Part shown: one piece after another, positions 58,713 through 64,000 of the stretch | How the letters are laid out: each line of letters starts with the position of its first letter | Numbering within the stretch: the first letter of the stretch is position 1 | Assembly: GCA_019694655.1 (NCBI GenBank) | Contig: JAIBBN010000005.1 | Location: 62,001 to 126,000 of the forward strand | DNA: 64,000 nucleotides | Direction of reading: 5' to 3' | Source of the DNA: Leptospirales bacterium | GTDB lineage: Bacteria > Spirochaetota > Leptospiria > Leptospirales > Leptonemataceae | Translations under genes and position numbers: made by a program | The notes under the pieces: model-generated | Seen by the model: only the letters and a program-made list of their open reading frames with translations | What the model was told of the DNA's origin: nothing | Database searches by the model: none

Positions 58713-59788
58713 AGCGCATCGGGCTGCCAATCGGGGAAAAGCGCCGCCAGATCCGCCGGCAGCGGCGCTTGAAATTGCAGCGGTTCTCCGCTCGATGGAT
58801 GCTGGAAGCTCAGGCGCCAGGCGTGCAGGGCGCTGCGCTCCAGCAGCAGCAGCTGGCGGTCGCGCTCGGTGATGCGATCCTCAATACGTCGCAAGTAAAT
58901 TCCGGGATCAGGTCCGTAGAGGCTATCGCCAACCATCGGGAAGTCCAGCGATTGCAGCGTGGCTCGAATTTGATGCATACGACCGGTGAACAATTGCGCC
59001 GCAAGCAGACTCATTCCCGCATGTTTTGCCAGGCGACGAAAATGAGTGCGCACGCGTTGCACCGCTCGCCATTGCTCCCGTTCGATCGTGGCCGCCTGCA
59101 GCGCCGCTTCGGCCAGACGTCGCTGATGGCTGAAGGCGCGCTTCTTTTGTACCGGGCCGGCCGGATCGGGATGCAGCCAGCCGCTGGCGTCAAGTTCATC
59201 GGGAAAATCTCCAAAGACTATGGCCAGATACTCCTTGCGCATCCCATCGCCCTGCAGTTGCAACTGCAAGCGCCGCGCCGCCTCCGGGCGCTTGGCCAGC
59301 AGCACCAGCCCGCTGGTTTCTCGATCGATACGTTGTACAAAGTGTCCGTGGAACTCCTCTCCGATTTGGTCCTTCAGCAGGCTGTAGAGCGTGTTCTGGC
59401 GGTAGATCCCGGAGGGATGCACGGGGAGGTTGGCTGGCTTGTCGACCAGCATCAAATCGCCATCCTCGTAGAGGATGCTGAAATCGGTGCGCACCTGCGG
59501 TTCGGCTTTAGCCCGAAAGCTGTAACGGACCACATCGCCCGGCTGCAAGCGCTGGGCGACGCGCGTCTGGCGTCCGTTGTAGAGCACTGCGCCCTGCCGA
59601 ATGCGTTCCTGCCACTGGTTGCGCGTCAGGCGCGGCAGGCGCACGGCCAGCCATTGATCCAGGCGAGCGCCGCGATCTTCATCCTGTGCGAGAAGCTCAC
59701 GCTCTTCCTGCTGACCGGCGGGCGCTCCGCCTTCGCTCTCCACCGGTCCAGATTGCGCCGCCGGCCGCGCCGGTAAAGCGCGGAACAA
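58709..59788 (-). CDS. RluA-family pseudouridine synthase
   Basis: This 359-residue enzyme has an S4 RNA-binding domain (about 35-95, RLDQWLAVRLPRLTRNQWQE) and the RluA catalytic domain with the active Asp in QRIDRETSGLVLLAK, followed by TGRMHQIRATL. It would isomerise a uridine in rRNA or tRNA; the exact site cannot be told. The first 30 residues are variable and Ala/Gly-rich. A TTG start with GGAGGG just upstream is used; spacing is tight, and GTG 59743 is an alternative. Confidence 0.87.
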   Translation of the reverse strand: MFRALPARPAAQSGPVESEGGAPAGQQEERELLAQDEDRGARLDQWLAVRLPRLTRNQWQERIRQGAVLYNGRQTRVAQRLQPGDVVRYSFRAKAEPQVRTDFSILYEDGDLMLVDKPANLPVHPSGIYRQNTLYSLLKDQIGEEFHGHFVQRIDRETSGLVLLAKRPEAARRLQLQLQGDGMRKEYLAIVFGDFPDELDASGWLHPDPAGPVQKKRAFSHQRRLAEAALQAATIEREQWRAVQRVRTHFRRLAKHAGMSLLAAQLFTGRMHQIRATLQSLDFPMVGDSLYGPDPGIYLRRIEDRITERDRQLLLLERSALHAWRLSFQHPSSGEPLQFQAPLPADLAALFPDWQPDAL

Positions 59789-59827
59789 GTCCCTCCGGCC
59801 CTACGCCAGCGTTCGGGAGGATGACTG

Positions 59828-60289
59828 ATGGCCACGACGAAAGAAGGGAATGGGCGCAAATGGCTGGAGCTTGGACAGGGCGCGGCGGAATTTCAAAAAA
59901 TACTGCAACTGCTGGTGGAGTACGACGAGCGCACTGGTAGAAGCAAGCGCTGCGCAGAGCCGCACCTGCATCTGATGCGCAAGGCAATTGCACTGGCGCC
60001 GACGGAGGAAGTGCGCATCTATGCTTGCGCTCTGGGCGGTTTTGTCTATTCGCTGGCGGCGGAACTGCAGAGCGCTTGCGGACGCCTGGCTACGGCCTGG
60101 ATACATGAAGATGGCATACGATTGGAACGCGAACAATTCAGCGATCCATCGCATCCGGTGCACAGCATTGTCTGCTTAACCGATTTGCTGGCGGATGCCC
60201 GGCCGGCATGCTTCGAAGGCGCTCGCGCCGCCGGCGAACAAGTGCAATTGCTGATGCTCGACGATACGCTCTACAGCGCCAGCGCCTGA
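59828..60289 (+). CDS. Unknown cytoplasmic protein
   Basis: This 153-residue protein has no family I recognise. It looks alpha-helical with a conserved-looking patch EPHLHLMRKAIALAPTEEVR and a Cys/His set (CAEPHLH, YACALGG, SACGR) that could bind metal. GGGAGG lies eight bases before the ATG. It stands alone between the divergent RluA gene and two convergent small genes. Confidence 0.65.
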   Translation: MATTKEGNGRKWLELGQGAAEFQKILQLLVEYDERTGRSKRCAEPHLHLMRKAIALAPTEEVRIYACALGGFVYSLAAELQSACGRLATAWIHEDGIRLEREQFSDPSHPVHSIVCLTDLLADARPACFEGARAAGEQVQLLMLDDTLYSASA

Positions 60290-60304
60290 TGGCGCCAGCG
60301 GCGT

Positions 60305-60577
60305 TCAGACGTCGGGCATGTCGATGGCGCGCAAGAAGGCGCTGCGGTCTTCAAGCAAGGCGGCAGGTACAGGCTTCATTTGAATGGTCCCAACCAGCGG
60401 ACAGGAACTTGTAGCAATCGAACTATGCGCCTGGCGGTTTGGGGTCGTGATAGCGCGCAGGGCGCCAAGCAAAATAGGCTGAGCTTCGCCCTGTCCCTGG
60501 AGTGCGAAGATTTTCAGCTGTTTGCTGCGCAGAGCATTGATTCGAACCAGACCGTTGGCCGGATAGGCGTGGCTCAT
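60305..60577 (-). CDS. Small unknown protein
   Basis: This 90-residue protein begins MSHAYPANGLVRINALRSKQ; its ATG overlaps the stop of the upstream gene in ATGA. It has a short basic region and a C-terminal amphipathic helix LLEDRSAFLRAIDM. No family is recognised. It is coupled to the exported protein gene upstream and may form part of one complex with it. Confidence 0.6.
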   Translation of the reverse strand: MSHAYPANGLVRINALRSKQLKIFALQGQGEAQPILLGALRAITTPNRQAHSSIATSSCPLVGTIQMKPVPAALLEDRSAFLRAIDMPDV

Positions 60578-60921
60578 ACCTCGATGCTTTCGCCGGTAGC
60601 AAAGGCGTTGGCCGGAATTTCCAGCTGCAATTCGGCAAGAGTAAGCCGCTGCGCCGGACCGCTGACAATTTGCGCGCTCATGACTGGCAGCGCCTCCGCT
60701 AGCTTTTGCAATGCGGCCTCGGTATTGCGAAGGTCCGCTGCAGCGCTGGACGGCGTAGAGCCGTCGCCTTCCACCTGCCACAGGCTTTCCTGACGCCGCA
60801 AGATCTCGCGTCGTTCCTCGGGCGAAAGCCCCGGCGCCAGCGGATTTTCCTGGGATAGGAGCGGAGCGCTCAGGGCAAGGAGCAAGATGATCGGGACCTG
60901 AAATGGACGGCGGGCAGTCAT
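60574..60921 (-). CDS. Small exported protein
   Basis: This 115-residue protein has a signal peptide (FQVPIILLLALSAPLLSQEN), then a short, mostly helical domain with Leu/Glu repeats. The stop lies within the start of the next small gene. No enzyme or binding motif can be named. It lies 48 bases after the large membrane protein gene, so it may be part of the same operon. Confidence 0.65.
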   Translation of the reverse strand: MTARRPFQVPIILLLALSAPLLSQENPLAPGLSPEERREILRRQESLWQVEGDGSTPSSAAADLRNTEAALQKLAEALPVMSAQIVSGPAQRLTLAELQLEIPANAFATGESIEV

Positions 60922-60969
60922 GTTCTGAACTTCGGAATCAGCTGTTCAAACCTTAGCGGACGCTGAAGC

Positions 60970-63093
60970 TTATGGCCAGGCCATATGAAAATGCTCTTCG
61001 AAATCAATGAGGCCGGCATCGGGCGGCAATCGCACAGCGACAAAGAGATAGTTGGCGCGCAATGCCTGGACCTCACGGCCATCGACTTTGACCGATAGGC
61101 CGCGACTCCATGATCGTGACAGATACAGAAAATCAAAGCGCTGGCGTGCAGCGCGCAAAGTTTGCATTGCTTCAGGGATTTGAATACGAATCCGATTTGG
61201 TCCCAGAAATTCGGGCGGCGCGAGGCGCCAGCAGCCCTCCATCGCGGCGCTATCACGGTGGACGTCCGGAGCTTCCACGACCAGCGCACAGTCATTGTCA
61301 GCCAGGCGCAGTAGTGGCAGAACATGCTCCGGGCTTTGCACGCGCTGGGCGCGGCCGGTTACAAAGGCCAGCGGCGCGCCATCGAAGGCCGCCGCCCGCC
61401 GCAGCTGCCGCGTGTGCAGACCGCTGTAGAGCGCCTGTTTGAAATGCAACTGCCGTTCCGACTCCAGCGGCATGGACCCGCTGGATTGTAAAGTATCGCC
61501 AAGTAAAGCAAAGTTATCAGCGCCGGCCGCTTCCAGATTGGCGCTGGCACAGCGACTGCCGGGCGGCGTGTTTGCACAGCGTCGCGATGCCGCCTCCAGC
61601 GCAGCCTCGGCCTGCGCCAACGGCGTTGTGACTTTATTGAAGTAAGCTGGCGCAGCCAACGCCAGAGTCAGCGCAGCAAGCGCAGTTCGCCAATTCGGTC
61701 GCCCCCATTTTCGATGCAACATGATGCCCGTGGAGCAGGCAAGGACCAAGAGCTCGGGGCTCAGGCGCAGCCAGGAGTGGAGAGCCCAGGCCATTCGATC
61801 TAGATTCTTGTAAAATGGTAGTGTAACGTATATTAATAAAACCAGGAAGGCCAGAAGTATCAGCAAGAGCCAGGGCGGACGGCGCCGCATACTGCCAGCC
61901 GCCGTGCGCTCCGGCAGGCGATCCCAGGCGGCCGCGGAAAGTACGCAAAGCGCAAGCAGAAGCCAGTACAGATAGCGACCGGGTGCGCGAAAGATGCCAA
62001 AGCCGGGCAACCAATGAAATGCGAAACGGTAGACCGGATTTTCCGCCTGCGCAAATAGCAGAGCAAGCGCCGCAATGGATAGCCAGAAGAACCGTTCTCG
62101 GCTGATTGACTTGCAAAAAATGGCATAAAGCGCAAGAAGCGCAGGCAGCAGGCCACAATAGACATTGAACTCCCAGTGGCCAGGGTCGGGCCAGTAGTCA
62201 AACCAGGCGCCGTAGAATAGATGCAAGAAGGAGCGCCACTTGCTGTGAAATCCAAAGCGCAGGCTGTTTTCCCACTGGGATCGCGCCGCTTCAGCGGCCT
62301 GCGGCGAGCTGATTAAAAAAAGCAGCAGCGACGGGGCCACAAAGACAAACAATACGATCGCCAGCGCAACCGCGCTTCTCCGCGGCTCAAGCCAGCGCTT
62401 GATTCGTCGGCGGCTAAAGCTGAGAAAAGCAAAGTATGCGCTGGCAGCAAGCAAGGCCATGAAGGCGACCGGCGGCGAGCCTGCGGTCCAGGCCATCGTT
62501 GCCGAAAAGGAGAAGAGCAGGGCGTTTGCCGGGCGCTGGCGGAGCGCCAGCCGGCGGGCGCCAAGGAGCAGCGCGCCGCTCCAGGCCAGGGATCGCGAAT
62601 AGGAGTTGTGTCCGGAATGCACAAGCACAAGCGCGCTGCCCGCAAAGCAGGCCGCACCCAGTAGCGCCGCGGAAAGACTGCGACCGCTGCCGCGCAGAAA
62701 TCGAAACATCAAGTAGCTGCCCAGGCACATGTGCAGCAGCGTATCCCACTGCCAGTAGCGCAGCCCGCCTGCGGCGGCCAGCAGCGAAAGAAGATAGTTT
62801 GGAGGATAAAGCGCCGTGGAGAAAAATTCGGGCAGAAAGGGATGGCCAAAATTCAATTGCGGGGCATAAAGCGGAAAGCTGCCCTCCAGCAGCATCTTGC
62901 CTAAGTAGACGCGAAACGGAAACTCCTGATTGGTTGAATCTCCGGCAAATGTGCCGAGCCCCAGAGCGACATCCCAGTAGATGAACAGGGGAAAGCTCGC
63001 TGCCAGGATGCTGGCCAGAAAGGCAGGGCGCTTCAAACGTCCTCCGGCGCAGAGCGCAAGGCGTTTGAAGGTTGAAGCGGCCAAACTGCTCAT
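60970..63093 (-). CDS. Large polytopic membrane protein, YfhO-like
   Basis: About 707 residues with roughly a dozen transmembrane helices and a large soluble C-terminal part (residues about 530-707). The N-terminal loop FAGDSTNQEFPFRVYLGKML after helix 1 and the LNFGHPFLPEFFSTALYPPN loop resemble the acidic loops of GT-C/YfhO-type membrane glycosyltransferases. The C-terminal domain has the strand pattern of a jelly-roll, with LSRSWSRGLSVKVDGREVQA. The start ATG 63093 overlaps the stop of the gene upstream in ATGA. It probably transfers a lipid-linked sugar to an envelope polymer. Confidence 0.75.
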   Translation of the reverse strand: MSSLAASTFKRLALCAGGRLKRPAFLASILAASFPLFIYWDVALGLGTFAGDSTNQEFPFRVYLGKMLLEGSFPLYAPQLNFGHPFLPEFFSTALYPPNYLLSLLAAAGGLRYWQWDTLLHMCLGSYLMFRFLRGSGRSLSAALLGAACFAGSALVLVHSGHNSYSRSLAWSGALLLGARRLALRQRPANALLFSFSATMAWTAGSPPVAFMALLAASAYFAFLSFSRRRIKRWLEPRRSAVALAIVLFVFVAPSLLLFLISSPQAAEAARSQWENSLRFGFHSKWRSFLHLFYGAWFDYWPDPGHWEFNVYCGLLPALLALYAIFCKSISRERFFWLSIAALALLFAQAENPVYRFAFHWLPGFGIFRAPGRYLYWLLLALCVLSAAAWDRLPERTAAGSMRRRPPWLLLILLAFLVLLIYVTLPFYKNLDRMAWALHSWLRLSPELLVLACSTGIMLHRKWGRPNWRTALAALTLALAAPAYFNKVTTPLAQAEAALEAASRRCANTPPGSRCASANLEAAGADNFALLGDTLQSSGSMPLESERQLHFKQALYSGLHTRQLRRAAAFDGAPLAFVTGRAQRVQSPEHVLPLLRLADNDCALVVEAPDVHRDSAAMEGCWRLAPPEFLGPNRIRIQIPEAMQTLRAARQRFDFLYLSRSWSRGLSVKVDGREVQALRANYLFVAVRLPPDAGLIDFEEHFHMAWP

Positions 63094-64000
63094 TGCGCTC
63101 CTGTCGAACTTTCTTCCAGGCGCCAGCGGTCCAGCAACCAGAGACCACAAGCGCGGGTCGTAAGTGCGGCAAAAGCCAGCGGTCGTCGCGCGTCCAGATT
63201 CATCGTCTGCCATTGGTAGCGGTCGCTGTCGGCGACGAGATTTTTTGTCTGCCTGGAGCCATCTGCATATAGTGCTATGAGTTGAGGTTGGACGGCTGGA
63301 GGACAACGCTCGGAAGATTGACGGCGAACCAGAACTGAAATTGTTTTCAGATTCAATCCCTGCAGGTTGTTCAAGCCGGAAACCATTTCGCGGCGCGCTG
63401 GCGGAAAACCAGGACCGTGGCCGCCGCCAACGATGCGCGCCATCCGTCCCTGATCGCGAATCTCGACTGGATCGATTTGATTTTCAGCAATGGTGTAGCG
63501 CGCATTGATTTCAATGGCGCCTGCTTGATACAGCGGCAGATGCCCGGGCGCTGCACGCCGATCCAGGTCAATCAGGGCCAGCGCGCCGCTTCGCGCTACC
63601 TGCCTGGAATCTATATTCCTTTCAAGTAGCCAGAGCCGGTAGGCGTGCAGGGTAGCGCCCTCCGGCAGGAGGTCCGGTCGCGACAGATCGGCGGGAATCA
63701 CGGCCAGTCCGGAGGCCGGCTGGTCCAGACGCAGGGTCGCGCTCTGCAGCAAATCGCCAGTGTAGGGCAGAATCGCCCATGGCGCATAAAGCGGCCGAGG
63801 ATCATTTGCGGCAATGTGGCGCAGCTTCTCGATATCCTGGCGCAACGTGGTTGCCCCATCGGGCGCAGTAAGTACGCGCCATAAGGGTCCGCCCCACAGG
63901 TAGAATAGCAAGAGTGCGCCAGGCGCCAACCAGGCCAAAGGCCCGGCGTTCGATGCCCGATGCTGTAAATCGCCAAGCGCCTGCAACGCCGCCAGAAGCA
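63090..64000 (-). CDS. Membrane protein with C-terminal soluble domain (partial)
   Basis: The frame stays open to the right edge, so the true start lies outside the window; about 303 codons are visible. A membrane segment (LAWLAPGALLLFYLWGGPLW) is followed by a large soluble domain with strands such as LHAYRLWLLERNIDSRQV and a jelly-roll-like end resembling that of the next gene. It is translationally coupled to the YfhO-like gene downstream, so both probably make one envelope system. Confidence 0.7.
   Translation of the reverse strand, partial: LLAALQALGDLQHRASNAGPLAWLAPGALLLFYLWGGPLWRVLTAPDGATTLRQDIEKLRHIAANDPRPLYAPWAILPYTGDLLQSATLRLDQPASGLAVIPADLSRPDLLPEGATLHAYRLWLLERNIDSRQVARSGALALIDLDRRAAPGHLPLYQAGAIEINARYTIAENQIDPVEIRDQGRMARIVGGGHGPGFPPARREMVSGLNNLQGLNLKTISVLVRRQSSERCPPAVQPQLIALYADGSRQTKNLVADSDRYQWQTMNLDARRPLAFAALTTRACGLWLLDRWRLEESSTGAQ

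Noticed and set aside
1-64000. CRISPR arrays, insertion sequences, prophage or integrase genes
   Set aside because: No tandem direct repeats, transposase or integrase motifs were found on reading either strand.

Overview
The window is a compact, GC-rich (roughly 60% by eye) bacterial chromosome segment with 65 protein genes, no rRNA or tRNA that I can see, no CRISPR array and no recognisable insertion sequence or prophage. The best lineage clue is a flagellar cluster at 53.3-56.1 kb: fliI, fliJ and an FlbB-type periplasmic-flagella collar protein, which is a spirochaete hallmark. Two stand-alone histidine-kinase-like ATPases, an ornithine-carbamoyltransferase relative of unusual type and several small lipoproteins fit a Leptospirales-like spirochaete. 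Family-level placement is inference. Genes are tightly packed, with many 4-base start/stop overlaps (ATGA, GTGA, TTGA) and frequent GTG or TTG starts.

Layout. 1-7.6 kb: a partial ECF-like sigma factor running off the left edge, a lipoprotein, an N-carbamoylputrescine amidase-like hydrolase, an SrkA-type kinase coupled to a polytopic membrane protein, and a globin-coupled diguanylate cyclase. 7.6-15.4 kb: asparagine synthetase with an unknown partner, an ABC-F ATPase, a THUMP rRNA methyltransferase, a HATPase/unknown pair and exonuclease III. 15.4-25.4 kb: PlsC with an APP1-type lipid phosphatase, a histone-deacetylase-family enzyme with an unknown partner, a PAS-PAS-GAF-GGDEF cyclase, MTA/purine phosphorylase, and homoserine dehydrogenase between small genes. 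25.4-34.6 kb: STAS protein, DegT aminotransferase, alpha/beta hydrolase, RnfD-like protein with a DUF2330 protein, second HATPase, AI-2E-family permease, SH3 protein and CNNM/DUF21-CBS protein. 34.6-47.7 kb: TPR-like protein, YajQ, AlaS, small secreted proteins, methyltransferase, Nudix hydrolase, OTC-like enzyme, DUF2062, SixA, 2Fe-2S ferredoxin and ergothioneine genes egtB-egtD. 47.8-53.2 kb: feo operon, degenerate S41 peptidase, Cys-rich peptide and aroC. 53.3-64 kb: flagellar genes, PTS enzyme I with a methyltransferase, RluA-type pseudouridine synthase, small unknowns, and two large membrane proteins, the last running off the right edge.

How the genes relate. Signalling is prominent: two cyclic-di-GMP synthases, two HATPases, a STAS switch protein, a sigma factor, SrkA, SixA and enzyme I. 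Iron and redox genes meet at 47.7 kb, where a Fur-like palindrome lies between the divergent egtBD and feo operons. PlsC and APP1 sit in one operon and would act on opposite sides of phosphatidate. The most distinctive points are an apparent ATT start codon for fliJ with a perfect Shine-Dalgarno sequence, a 164-base out-of-frame overlap between fliJ and the next gene, an ABC-F protein with one degenerate composite ATP site, an OTC relative lacking the usual HCLP and SMG signatures, and the paralogous HATPase pair.
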